This document shows, one piece after another, positions 53,420 through 64,000 of a stretch of DNA of 64,000 nt. Numbering within the stretch: position 1 is the first letter of the stretch; each line of letters begins with the position of its first letter. The position numbers were made by a program, and so were the translations under genes. The notes beneath the pieces were generated by a model, which was not told the DNA's origin, did not search any database, and saw only the letters and a list, made by a program, of their open reading frames with translations. Source of the DNA: Hippopus hippopus (lineage: Eukaryota; Mollusca; Bivalvia; Cardiida; Cardiidae); contig OX328111.1 in NCBI GenBank assembly GCA_946811185.2, positions 42,086,388 through 42,150,387 on the forward strand, written 5' to 3'.

Positions 53420-53679
53420 GAGCTGCGCTTTTGCATAAGAGAACTTAACGCATCTCCGTGATGCATTATACCAAACAAGTCATCACATAACTATGTATAC
53501 ATAAAATCCATTTGGTCCAACAACTGATAAAACCATGTGGTAGACTGGTCTTTTGACATGCAAAAAATAGACCAAAAGCAAAAAGTTTCGGCCCAGGTCA
53601 GCCTGCGCGGACTGCGCAGGCTGACCTTGGTCGATACTTTTCGCAGATGCATAAAGCCCCTTGCACAGAACATGGCTCA
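53420..53679 (+). mobile_element. Family B MITE
   Basis: GAGCTGCGCTTTTGC to TTGCACAGAACATGGCTC. Contains the clean palindrome AGGTCAGCCTGCGCGGAC / GCGCAGGCTGACCT. Confidence 0.87.
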
Positions 53680-54109
53680 CATTTTTACGTAGAACTTGAT
53701 TATGTTGTTACAATGCACGTTAACAATAAACTTGATAGTATTTCCAGAAACATTACAAAATACTAGGACATTTGGGCATAATGGCTATCAACATAAATAC
53801 TGAAAATATATATATTTTTTAATCTTACGTAAAGGTAACACAAAGAAACTTAGCCAGCTTTAAGGAAACAGTAGATGAATTTATAGGTGAAGAAAGAAGC
53901 TCCTCGTTGATACCGTGCACATCGTTTCGATTTCCTTTTAAATTCACGAACGTCCTCAAAACTCAATCTACCATCTCTATCTTATACGTGTGAATTACTG
54001 CAATAGTAATGTACATTTGTATTTACCCATCAACTCAAGAAATCAAACGCAAAAATTTCAGTATAAAGGTAAAACCCCAAATACTGCAATTGTAAGATTC
54101 CTTTTTGTC

Positions 54110-54210
54110 TGACAAGAGTAAAGCGTATCCGACAATGTAGATCTAAGAACAGACTTCATGTTCTGTGCAGTCTGATCTTTATCTACACCGTCCGATAAAG
54201 CAAATGTATC
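54110..54210. mobile_element. Family D palindrome
   Basis: ATGTAGATCTAAGAACAGAC / GTCTGATCTTTATCTACACC. Two half copies follow at 54745-54795 and 54830-54885. Confidence 0.65.
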
Positions 54211-54957
54211 ATGCTTAGCAACCTCAGGGTTAATATTTATTGGATGAAACCCTCTAGCTGTTGAAATAGTGCATCTGTTCAATCATTATATTCAGTTTCA
54301 GATTTAAAGACGTAGTTACTACTTTGATTGAATCTATTTGTTTGTTATTGATTTTTCCCACCGGAGTATCATGTAAAATTCTCTCTTTTATTCGTGTTAT
54401 CACCTTCTGGCACACTTAAAAGTATGCACTATTTGTAATATTTTATTTCGCAAACTGCATGTATTAAAGTGTTGGCAGTGTTGCGAGAGGAACATAATGG
54501 CGCGATTTGCATTTTTTTCAGCCAGTTATTATAATTTAAAAAGCTCAAAAGATGGAAAATTGTGTTTTGATTCTTAATCTAATAAACACTAAAAGCATAA
54601 AGAAAAAAGCTTGTGGTATTTACAAATAATTTAAAAGTAGAAATGCAGGATTTTAATTGTCTATGGCGGTAAAATCGAAACAAAAAAAAAACAACAACAA
54701 CAAAAGTTAACCTTTTACAACTAAAGTTTCCCAACTTCAGTTGTTTTTGCGGCCAAAGTAGATCAAGATCAGACTGCACAAAACTTGCTAAGTTTAAACA
54801 CTTCAGCACATTTTACAACTATAGTTGCTTTTGTGGTCAGTGTAGATCAAGAACAGAATGCACAAAACGTGTGGTCTGAATACGAAAAAATATGTTGTTG
54901 TAACTTTCCTGGTGCTTGTATTTGATCCGAGCAGTGTGAGAAAATTTGTCTTATAGA

Positions 54958-55105
54958 TGACTGAATCATGGGTTAGACTGGTCCTTTGACATGCAGAAAA
55001 CCAACAGATAGCAAAAAGTTTCGGTTCAGGTAGGCCTGCACAGCAGCCTGTGCAGCGGCCTGCGCAGGCTGATCTCGGTCGATAGTTTTCGCAGGTGCAC
55101 TCAGC
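54958..55105 (+). mobile_element. Family B right part
   Basis: GACTGGTCCTTTGACATGCA then an expanded GCCTGCACAGCAGCCTGTGC palindrome; end lost. Confidence 0.65.
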
Positions 55106-55154
55106 AGGTACACAGACAAAGTAGCTGGAAAAAATACTTACAAAAAGAGAGCCG

Positions 55155-55450
55155 AGCCCCGGTAGCTCAGTTGGTAGCGCACAGGACTTGAGAGCAGGAG
55201 GTGGCTGGTTCGATCCCCGGCTAGGCTAATTTCTTCCCTAGGATTGATGATATAGTCATTTCGACAGGATTCATTCCTCACCGCTGACGATTATTTTGAC
55301 TCTGGTTATGTGGGAAAGCAGCCAATGGCTTGGGAAGAATATTGTGCAGAGTACTGGAAAAAGAAACTCCATGAAAGCATGGATAGGTGCACCGGCCACC
55401 GCGATACAACTAGAATAATGTTGAAAAAGGCATTAAACCCCATACAATCA
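55155..55450 (+). mobile_element. tRNA-derived SINE, best copy
   Basis: A box TAGCTCAGTTGGTAGCGC and B box GGTTCGATCCC are near canonical. Body GACAGGATTCATTCCTCACC, GGAAAGCAGCCAATGGCTTG; tail AATGTTGAAAAAGGCATTAA. The tRNA-like head does not end in a paired acceptor, so it is a SINE rather than a tRNA gene. Confidence 0.88.
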
Positions 55451-55652
55451 GGTGACGGAAAGAAACCCCTTCAAACGAGAAAACCCTGTTCTGTCAGCGC
55501 TACCAGTGCATTGATCTTACTTTTCCCACAAAGTTTTCTGCCCTTTCACTCACTAATACTCCATTATTTGAGCCAAATTGAATATTTCATCTACATTTTT
55601 GTGGCATTTGTCGAAGACAATGCCACTATGAGTTCAATGTTGAATGTTCAAC

Positions 55653-55787
55653 AATCCCCCTTCCAAAAGCTTATATATTTTTCCCTAAAACTCACAACTG
55701 TACATCATTTTTCTTCACAAAATGTTACAATTTCTTCTCGAGCATAACAACCTTTCAGGAAAAAAGTAAACATGTCAAAATCAAATA

Positions 55788-55828
<41 letters not shown>

Positions 55829-56652
55829 ATCGTCTTGCCAAGTTGCTTGGTCGGTAAAGTACATGGCTTAAAACCTATACAGTGGCAGGTTCGGTCCCCA
55901 AGCTGTACCAATTTCTGTCCGAGGTTCGATTATTTTCATTGATGCAGGATTTATTCTATGCTTAATGCCGATCATTCTATCGAATAAAGTTATTTTGAAA
56001 AGCAGCCAGTGGTTTGGAGAGACTGTTACAAGAGCACTGGCCGCGCCATTTACCTGACATCAAGTTAAAACAACGCTAAAAAAACACGCTAACAAAGAAA
56101 TCTGGCTCCGCTACAACATCCAGCATTACCAACTTAATCACCATCATCATCCAGACCATTATTAAATAGCTTCACAACTGCTGTAAACTTAAACAGTTTT
56201 GCTCAATACTATTTTAGTTCACTTTTCAACACTTATAAGAAATCAGGAAAACATCTTTGTTCTACATTCAAATCTGTTCCATTTCTTTACTCGATTTCCA
56301 GCTTGTCCAGTTTTTTTGTTTTTTTTTTAATCTTTAAGTTTTGATTCTTTCCAAAAAATCAGTAAACAACAATCAAATATACACTTATCATTTCCAGTGC
56401 TTCCATAATATGGGGCAGGCTTGGGGATATGATACCAGTATTTTCTCTCGAAGGTCTTGCAAACATGACTCATAAACATATTTTTCGTTTACCTTATCAA
56501 TGTCCCCTCTAAGAATCGATCAACTTCAAAAGTAGACTTCAGCAACATACTTCTTTGCTTTTCACCACTTCTTTACAAAATCAAATTGTGTCGAGGATTC
56601 CTGAACATGACATATCCTTGCCTCCTTCCAAATAGGTCTTTTTTTTTTCCCC
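55653..56652 (+). repeat. 1-kb segmental duplication, copy 1
   Basis: Nearly identical to 62972-64000 in the same orientation, including a (CT)n run, a SINE (GGTCGGTAAAGTACATGG, B box GGTTCGGTCCC) and unique AT-rich sequence. Confidence 0.93.
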
Positions 56653-58500
56653 TTCAATTCACAACACAATTGTACATCATTGTTCCTTACAAAATGTTAC
56701 AATTTCTTCTCGCACATAACAACCTTTCAGGAATAAAGTAAAGATTTCAAATTCGAATACTCCCTCTCTCTCTCTGCCTGCCAATATCACTAAAATGAGG
56801 GGCAAAGTAATGTTCCAGACGTAAAACCCAAGGTTCTATAGTTCGATTTCCCGGCAAATCAAATGTTCTTTTTCAGGATTGTATAAGTTCATTGCGACAC
56901 GATTCATTCTTCTCTGATCATTGATTAATGTTTCAAATAATCTACGTTTGAAAGCAAACAATGGTTTGCGAAAGGTTAAAAGCAAACTACCGGTAAAAGA
57001 AACTCCAATAACGCATAAATAGGTGCGTGCGATATAACTCAAATTATGTTGAAATCGTCTGATCGGGCTCATAACTTTCATTTTTCGTTAACGTGGCTCC
57101 CTTTAAGATCAGATCAATTGCAAAAGAAAACTTCATCAGCATAATTCTCAGCTTAATTCCTCAGTTGATGACGTAAAAGGCCTGAAACTTGGGGTTCACA
57201 GGTTCGATTCCGCAGCTGTTGCAATTTTTATCCGAGGTTTCATGACAGTCATTACGACAAGATTCATTAATTTCTCGTCGCTCGCAGTTTTTTTCCTTCC
57301 TTCAATTCACAACAAAACTAGACATCATTTTTCTTTTCAAAATGTTACAATTTCTTCTCGCTCATAACAACCCAAAAAGGCAGCGGCAAAGTAATGTTCC
57401 AGACTTTAAACCCAAGGTTCTGTAGTTCGATTCGCCGGCTAATCTGATTTCCTTTTTCAGGATTAAGTTCAAAGCGACAGGATTCATTCTTCTCTCATCA
57501 TTGAACAATGTTTCAAATGATCTACGTTTGAAAGCAAAAAGTGCTTTGGGAAACGTTTGAAAGCAAAATACCGGTAAAAGTAACTCCAATAACGCATAAG
57601 TAGGTGTGTGCGTTATAACTCAAATTATGTTGAAGTCGTCAGATCGGGCTCATAACTTTCATTTTCGTTAACATGCCTCCGTTTAAGATCTAATCCATTG
57701 CAAAAGAAAACTTAATCAGCATAATTCTCAGCTTAAGTGCTCAGTTGACGAAGTCCGAGGCCTTAAACTAGGAGTTTTCAGGTTCGATTCCCCAGCTGTG
57801 GCAATTTATATCCAAGGTTTGAAGACAGTCAATTCGACAAGATTCATTAATTTCTCATCGGTCACATTTTTCCCCCTTAAATTCACAACATAAATGTACA
57901 TCATTTTTCTTTACAAAATGTTACATTTTTTTCTCGCATATAACAACCCTCCAGAAATGAAGTAAACATTTCAAAATCAAATACTCTCTGTCTCTGTCTC
58001 TCTCTGTCTCTCTCTCTCTCTCAACATCACCAAAGGCAGCGGCAAAGTAATGTTCCAGACTTTAAACCCAAGGTACTATAGTTCGATTCGCCGGCTAATC
58101 TAATTTCCTTTTTCAGGATTAAGTTCAAAGCGACAGGATTCATTCTTCTCTCATCATTAAACAATGTTTCAAATGATCTACGTTTGAAAGCAAACAGTAG
58201 TTTGGGAACGGTTAAAAGCAAAATACCGGTAAAAGTAACTCCAATAACGCATAAGTAGGTGTGTGCGTTATAACAAATTATGCTGAAGTCGTCAGATCGG
58301 GCTCATAACTTTCATTTTCGTTAACATGCCTCCGTGTTAGATCTGATCAATTGCAAAAGAAAACTTCATCAGCATAATTCTCAGCTTAGTTGTTCAGTTG
58401 ATGATGTACGAGGCCTGAAACTAGGAGTTTTCAGGTTCGATTCTCCAGCTCTTGCAATTTTTATGCGAGGTTTGATGACAGTCATTGCGACAAGTCACAT
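56653..58500 (+). repeat. Three large tandem units (649, ~576, ~620 bp)
   Basis: Each begins AATTCACAAC...ACAAAATGTTACA, then CTCGCACATAACAACC, a (CT)n run, two SINE-like pieces (CAAGGTTCTATAGTTCGAT; GGTTCGATTCC) and CTCATAACTTTCATT. Unit starts near 56655, 57304 and 57880. Confidence 0.85.
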
Positions 58501-59450
58501 TAATTTCTCATCGCTCACATATTTTTTCCGACAATAGTTATGTAGGAAAGCAGACATTGGTTTGGAAGAATGTGCAAGGTACTGGTAAATGAAATACCAA
58601 CACAGCATGGATAGGTGCACATGACGCCCTGATATACATGTAACTGATATGACTGAAATAATACACTTTCAACTCTCTATGTATCTGCTATAAACTTAAA
58701 TTCCTTCGAACATCGTCAATCCATTTGAACTAAGGCAAGAGACAACTAGATTCTCCCTTATAATTTCATTTAGGGCGATAAATTAAACGTGGCCCAAATG
58801 ATCAGATTTGTCTTTTGAAGGCGTGGGGCAAACGCGGCATGAAACCAGCATTGTTTCCAGATCCAAACAATGTTTTAAAAAGTCTTCCTCTCTAAGGTCG
58901 TGCTGAAAGAATCTTTATGACGTTTATTAAACCTTCACTAAATAAAACAATGCCGAGATCGGTAGCTCAGTCGGTAATCTATGGCACTTGAGACCAGGGT
59001 ATTGCTGGTTCCAATTCCTAGCTAGGCAAATTTCTTTCCAAGTACTGATTATATTCAGTGCGACAGGATCTCTCTCTCTCCCTCTCTCTCTCTCTCTGCT
59101 GAATAATGTTTTAATGTTTATGACGTGGAGTATGTGAGAAAGCAGCCAGTGGATATAATATTGTGTGGAGCACTGGATAAAGAAACCGTAAAGGACTTGA
59201 GAACAGGGCGTCGTTGGTTGGTTTCCCGGCTCGGTCAATTTTTTCCGAGGACTGCTTATAGTCATTGCGATAGGATTCATTTCTCTCTCAACGTTGACCA
59301 TTGTTTCAACGACTGTTATGTGGGAAAGCAGCCAGTGGCTTGGAAAGAATATTGTGCGTAATACTGGTAAAAGAAATTACAGGAAAGAATAGATAGGTGC
59401 ACTGGCCGCCGCAATATAAACTGAAATAATGTTGCAAACGGTGTTTATCA
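58501..59450 (+). mobile_element. SINE bodies and a second SINE cluster
   Basis: 58389-58680 SINE; 58950-59105 SINE head TAGCTCAGTCGGTAATC with GGTTCCAATTCC ending in a (CT)n run; 59188-59450 SINE body. A degraded family A piece lies at ~58775-58920. Confidence 0.75.
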
Positions 59451-59960
59451 CTCTTCAATCAATCAAGGAATCAAGAATCTTACGTCAATGTTTATGAATT
59501 ATTATCAATAAACAAGTTGCTTTTGATCATAAAATAGGAACCTTGGCTTTTTCGGCATTCTTACGGTAAATAGCTGAGGCTGATACGATATTCAAAGTGG
59601 TCGTATGTAGAAATGTACAGGGTGATTACATAATTTTGTAAGATCTTGCCAGGATGTCTCACTTGTGCCAGTTACACCATTAACATTTCAGTCTAAAAGA
59701 TCCAGTGCAGAATTCTACATAGTTCTTCGTCTACGTGTATTTCAAAGCAGATTACATTCAAAATTACGGACTGAGGCAGCATCATATCAACTGAGAAACG
59801 ATCAACCATACACACTGAGGAAGATATGAAGGAAAGGAAGCTAAATTTATTGTAGGAAGTACATTTTTTGGAGGAAAAGGATAAACATCATAGTCCAAGA
59901 GTACAGTCCTATAAACGTGAGAAACACAACAAGGAGACCACAGCTGCAATATAAAGTCAG
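59451..59960. other. No feature recognised
   Basis: Unique-looking intergenic sequence with no exon signal. Confidence 0.4.
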
Positions 59961-59965
59961 CCAAA

Positions 59966-60698
59966 AGAGATGAATGGATGGATGGATGGGTGGATGGATG
60001 GAGATGGGTAGATAGTTATAGATTAATAGATAGATAAATAGATAAAAAAAAAAAAAAATGAGGCACAGAAGGCGAAAGAGATGGATAGATGGACAGAGAC
60101 AGAGAGAGAAGTTTGCAGGTAGGACAAAGAAATAAAGGGAGACAGACAGACAGAGAGAACGTGACAGAATAATGAACGATAGACAATGAGACAGAAGATG
60201 GTGGAATAGCGAAAGACACAGAGAGAAACAGAGATAGAGAGACTGTGTGAAAGGAGGCAGTGAGATATAGATAGAAAAAGGAGAGGGAGATATGAAGAGG
60301 AGGGAGAGAAATGGGAAGGGATAGAGAGAGAAATAGAGAGCGAGGGAAAGACAAAGCGAGAAAGACAGAGAAAGAGAGAGAGAGACAATGAGAGACAATG
60401 AGAGAGATAGAGAGCGACAGAGAGAGACTGAAAGCGGGAATCAGTGTAGAGGGAAAGATAAGAATGAGGAGCAGAGAGTAAGACAAAAAGTTCTGAAAAG
60501 AGAAGATAGAGAGTGACAGACAAAGAGAGAGAGAGAGAAAGAAAGAGACAGACAGACGGTGATTGGAAAGAGAGAGGTGAAGATAGACAGAAATAGCAAA
60601 AGAAGAGAGAAAGAGAGAAAAAGAAGGTGGTAGACAGACAGAGACTGAGAGAGAGAGAGAGGTGAAGAGAGACAGAAATAGCGAAACGAGAGAGAGAT

Positions 60699-60752
<54 letters not shown>

Positions 60753-60790
60753 AAATGAAAAAGAGAGAGAGAGAGAGCGAGATGAGTGAA
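59966..60790 (+). repeat. Polypurine low-complexity tract
   Basis: Begins with (GGAT)n, then about 750 bases of GA-rich sequence with GACAGA/GAGAGA words and a ~(AG)17 run at 60705-60747. Long minus-strand frames rich in Leu-Ser are a by-product. Confidence 0.92.
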
Positions 60791-60799
60791 ATGAGGGTG

Positions 60800-62420
60800 A
60801 ATACATTAATTCAGACCGTATAGATTGAGGGTTAAAGTCATGAAGAAGAAGTAGAGGCCAAAGACTTATCGGTGAAATAAAAGTGCAGGCATAGGTTCGT
60901 CATCTCAAGGTACATTCAATTAAGCTAGGTTGAAATATAAAGGAAGCAGATAGAACAAGCTAATCGACTGGAGCTAAAATATGAGTAAGGGCATAGTTGT
61001 AAATACTGAGGGTATATCTTTCGAACTGAGAGAATATATAACCTATCATAGATACAGGCATGCGGCATTGGGTTGAAATAATAGAAGGGACATTGTTTCA
61101 AGGTTTGAGGGAACATGGAACTGAGAATGTATTTCACCGTCTGGGACAAAGTAGAAGGAACCAAAAGAACATCTTACCGACTGGCAGTGCAGGCTAACAG
61201 ATTGGGAGTAAAATCTCTGAAAGGACACAGGTTTATAGCTTAATGATACACATCTCACTCACCAAGGCTACCATCTCAATTCCTATAAGAACATAAAACA
61301 GGCTGTTGCAGTAACCAATGGACAGAGGACACATCTTCGAACTGTGGGTACATCAAGTGGCAAGGGATACAGTCTAATTGAAAACGGGTAAATTTTAAGA
61401 TAGAATACAGCTTTAGGGCCTTATGGTGTATCCGAGTGACTGAGGTGCATCTCATAGACTAAGGGTTTTCATTGCTAACTTTGGGTTCAACGCTTTGACT
61501 AATGTTATAAGACTGGAAGAAAAGTTATAGTTAGGAAACTCTCCAAACTTACACCTAACAGATTTAGGGTACAATCAGGAAAAGTGTGTAAAGGCAAACT
61601 GTGCAAATGGTACCATTTGAGTGAGGCCAATGGTTCAGGGCCTGGGGGTACATTCAACTGACTATAGGTACGATTTCAAAGTCGTCTAAGAGGACATGAA
61701 ATAGACTGGGGAAACATTCCACGAACTGAGGATACAATCTCAAGGACTCAATCGATATACTTGTAACGGACTGAGGGTTGGTTTTAGGCGCTGTGGGTAT
61801 GAAATCGCCGACTGTGGGTACAGGCTTAGGAACTTGTGCAGTCACAGGAAGGTGGAAATACAGCTTTAGGACCTATTTAAAGCAATTTCAAGCGATATAG
61901 AGCTCGCCGCTAAACGTGTAAGACTCAATCAAACAAAAAGAAGAAATATTTCTCGAACTGAAGGTACATCTCTTGGACTAAAGGTAAATCAAACAGACTG
62001 AAGGGGCTAACGCACGGCATTTGGTTTAATTCAAAGTAAAAACAAGTGTCTGGATCTTCATTTACGTTTGACAGACCGACGATACATCTTACAGAAAGGC
62101 ACATACAAAGGACCAAAAAGTGGTTGATCACATCGAATAATTTACAGAGGTAAGGTTCATTTCATTGACTAAGAGTACAGCCTAATGAAGTAGAGAAATA
62201 AGAAACTGGTTGATTCTCAAGCATTTGTTGACTCCTCTCATGGGCTAAGGGTCCATCTCACGAATTGGGGGTACATACTGAGATTGGGTTACATAAGACT
62301 AAAGACGATGGTAAGGACTAATGGGCCAGTATTACGCACTAAATGTATTTCTCCCGATGTGAAAGTACAACCTGCGGACTGAGGATAAAATCTCCATGAC
62401 TGAGAATATGTTTAATGGAA
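60800..62420 (+). repeat. Highly decayed minisatellite
   Basis: GACTGAGGGTACATCTC-like words recur dozens of times at irregular 20-60 bp spacing (e.g. ACTGAGGGTATATCT ~61012, GAACTGAAGGTACATCTC ~61957, GGACTGAGGATAAAATCTC ~62376). Confidence 0.7.
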
Positions 62421-62971
62421 ATGATGACAGTTATTGCGACAGGGTTTCTTCTTATCTCAGCGCTGATAATCCTTCAAACGACGTCAGAAAAAGAAAGCAG
62501 TAAGTGCCAATGGGAACAATATTGTGCGAAGTACTGGTAAAAGAAAGTACTGATCTCCTTCCAAATAGCCTATAACTTTTTTTATTGAATCCAAAACTGT
62601 CCAGAAAATATCGAACCCCTTAAAATTAACTTCTGCACATTTCTAAACATATGACCATTAAAATCTACAGTGTTCACACATTTTGCTTTTCCATCATTGT
62701 TCTTTACAAAAAGTTACAATCTCTTCTCGCACATAACAACTCTTCAGAAATAAATAAAAACGGACTGAAAATATATCTCCCGATGTGAAAGTAAAACCTG
62801 CGGACTGAGGATACAATCTCTTAGACTGAGAATATGCTCTATGGAATTGATGACAGTTATTGTGACAGGGTTTATTCTTATCTCAGCGCTCATAATTCTT
62901 TCGACGAGGTTGTGTGAGGAAAACAGCCAGTGCTAATGGGAACACTACTGTGCGAAGTACCGGTAAAAAGT
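62421..62971 (+). repeat. Partial tandem units like those at 56.6-58.5 kb
   Basis: GACAGTTATTGCGACAGGG and ACAACTCTTCAGAAATAAAT modules, each written twice (62420-62560 and 62845-62965). Confidence 0.7.
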
Positions 62972-63105
62972 TATCCCCCTTCCAAAAGCTTATATTTTTT
63001 CCCTTAAACTCACAACTGTACATCATTTTTCTTTACAAAATGTAACAATTTCTTCTCGTGCATAACAACCTTTCAGGAAAAAAGTAAACATGTCAAAATC
63101 AAATA

Positions 63106-63150
<45 letters not shown>

Positions 63151-64000
63151 AGATCGTCTTGCCAAGTTGCTTGGTCGGTAAAGTACATGGCTTAAAACCT
63201 ATACAGTGGCAGGTTCGGTCCCCAAGCTGTACCAATTTCTGTCCGACGTTCGATTATTTTCATTGATGCAGGATTTATTCTATGCTTAATGCCGATCATT
63301 CTATCGACTAAAGCTATTTTGAAAAGCAGCCAGTGGTTTTGAGAGACTGTTACAAGAGCACTGGCCGCGCCATTTACCTGACATCAAGTTGAAACAACGC
63401 TAAAAAAAACACGCTAACAAAGAAATCTGGCTCCGCTACAACATCCAGCATTACCAACTTAATCACCATCATCATCCAAACCATTATTAAATAGCTTCAC
63501 AACTGCTGTAAACTTAAACAGTTTTGCTCAATACTATTTTAGTTCACTTTTCAACACTGTTATAAGAAATCAGGAAAACATCTTTGTTCTACATTCAAAT
63601 CGGTTCCATTTCTTTACTCGATTTCCAGATTGTCCACAGTTTTTTTGTCTTTTTTTATCTTTAAGTTTTGATTCTTTCCAAAAAATCAGTAAACAACAAT
63701 AAAATATACACTTATCATTTCCAGTGCTTCCATAATATGGGGACAGGCTTGGGGATATGATTCCAGTATTTTCTCCCATTATAGCAAGATCTTTCTCTCC
63801 AAGGTCTTGCAAACATGACTCATAAACATATTTTTCGTTTACCTTATAAATGTCCCCTCTAAGAATCGATCAACTTCAAAAGTAGACTCCAGCAACATAC
63901 TTCTTTGCTTTTCACCACTTCTTTACAAAATCAAATTCTGTCGAGGATTCCTGAACACGACATATCCTTGCCTCCTTCCAAATAGGTCTTTTTTTTTCCC
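62972..64000 (+). repeat. 1-kb segmental duplication, copy 2 (runs off window)
   Basis: Same content as 55653-56652. It differs by point changes and a ~20-bp extra segment near 63778 (CCATTATAGCAAGATC). Confidence 0.93.

Noticed and set aside
53824..53870. Candidate alternative first exon of INTS11 (TTACCTTTACGTAAG)
   Set aside because: It gives no initiating Met and a poor match (LPLR). The exon at 52608-52635 encodes the exact family N terminus.
55155..55230. Possible tRNA gene with good A and B boxes
   Set aside because: The 5' and 3' ends do not form an acceptor stem, and a conserved SINE body follows, as at other loci in the window.
59847..60806. Several long overlapping minus-strand frames rich in Leu, Ser and Phe
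   Set aside because: They are three-frame readings of the CT strand of the polypurine tract and would look like membrane proteins in any frame. No conserved motif or start context.

Overview
The window is eukaryotic, AT-rich and repeat-dense. The repeat repertoire (tRNA-headed SINEs, palindromic MITEs, arrays ending in GAGCTAAAA) resembles bivalve mollusc genomes I know of. That assignment is an inference from repeat style and protein similarity; I cannot name the species. There is no sign of bacterial gene organisation: almost every short open frame is a chance reading of a transposable element.

Two protein-coding genes are supported, and they converge tail to tail. (1) On the minus strand, a complete Integrator subunit 11 gene (INTS11, the snRNA 3'-end endonuclease) runs from an ATG at 52635 to a stop at 23561. 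I assembled 17 coding exons with matching splice phases. They give exactly 600 codons plus a stop, the length I recall for human INTS11, and every metallo-beta-lactamase/beta-CASP catalytic residue falls at the human position. Exon 2 is only 12 nt. (2) On the plus strand are the last exons of an LRRC23-like leucine-rich-repeat gene (radial-spoke/sperm axoneme protein): 6664-6740, 8401-8555, then two competing terminal exons at 16277-16327 and 20733-20777. Its earlier exons lie outside the window or were not recognised.

The rest is mostly transposable elements. Family A dominates, with about 70 copies or fragments. It is a ~225 bp element bounded by TTAA whose ends read TTAACYCTTTACC / GGTAAAGRGTTAA and whose centre is a ~66 bp palindrome (arm begins GAAAACATTGTGGGAAAAGG). 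'Orientation +' below means the CCCTGA-containing short arm is read first on the plus strand. Family B is a ~270 bp element with ends GAGCCATGCTCTGGC / GCCAGAGCATGGCTC and an inner CCAGGTCAGCCTG palindrome. Smaller families are D (GTGTAGATCAAGATCAGAC palindromes), E (long foldbacks), C/G/H (elements starting near ACAAGAG and ending GAGCTAAAA), I (foldbacks reading TTGAGATAAAATTTTA), a hAT-like MITE, a pogo-like deletion derivative, a decayed Tc1 copy and tRNA-derived SINEs.

Layout: 1-6.6 kb, family A/B repeats; 6.6-20.8 kb, LRRC23-like 3' exons in repeat-filled introns with a G-rich minisatellite at 16.8-17.4 kb; 20.8-23.4 kb, intergenic tail-to-tail spacer; 23.4-52.7 kb, INTS11, containing the 145-bp tandem array (27.5-28.7 kb), the Tc1 copy (48.4-50.2 kb) and several decayed copies of INTS11 exons; 52.7-55 kb, INTS11 upstream region; 55-64 kb, SINE-rich and low-complexity DNA with a 1-kb segmental duplication, a polypurine tract and a decayed minisatellite.

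The most notable pattern is how the TTAA element interacts with its surroundings. It sits 6-8 nt inside three splice donors and ~10 nt before a terminal-exon acceptor. It flanks the 12-nt microexon as an inverted pair, nests in itself, and has hit the same TTAA of family B three separate times.
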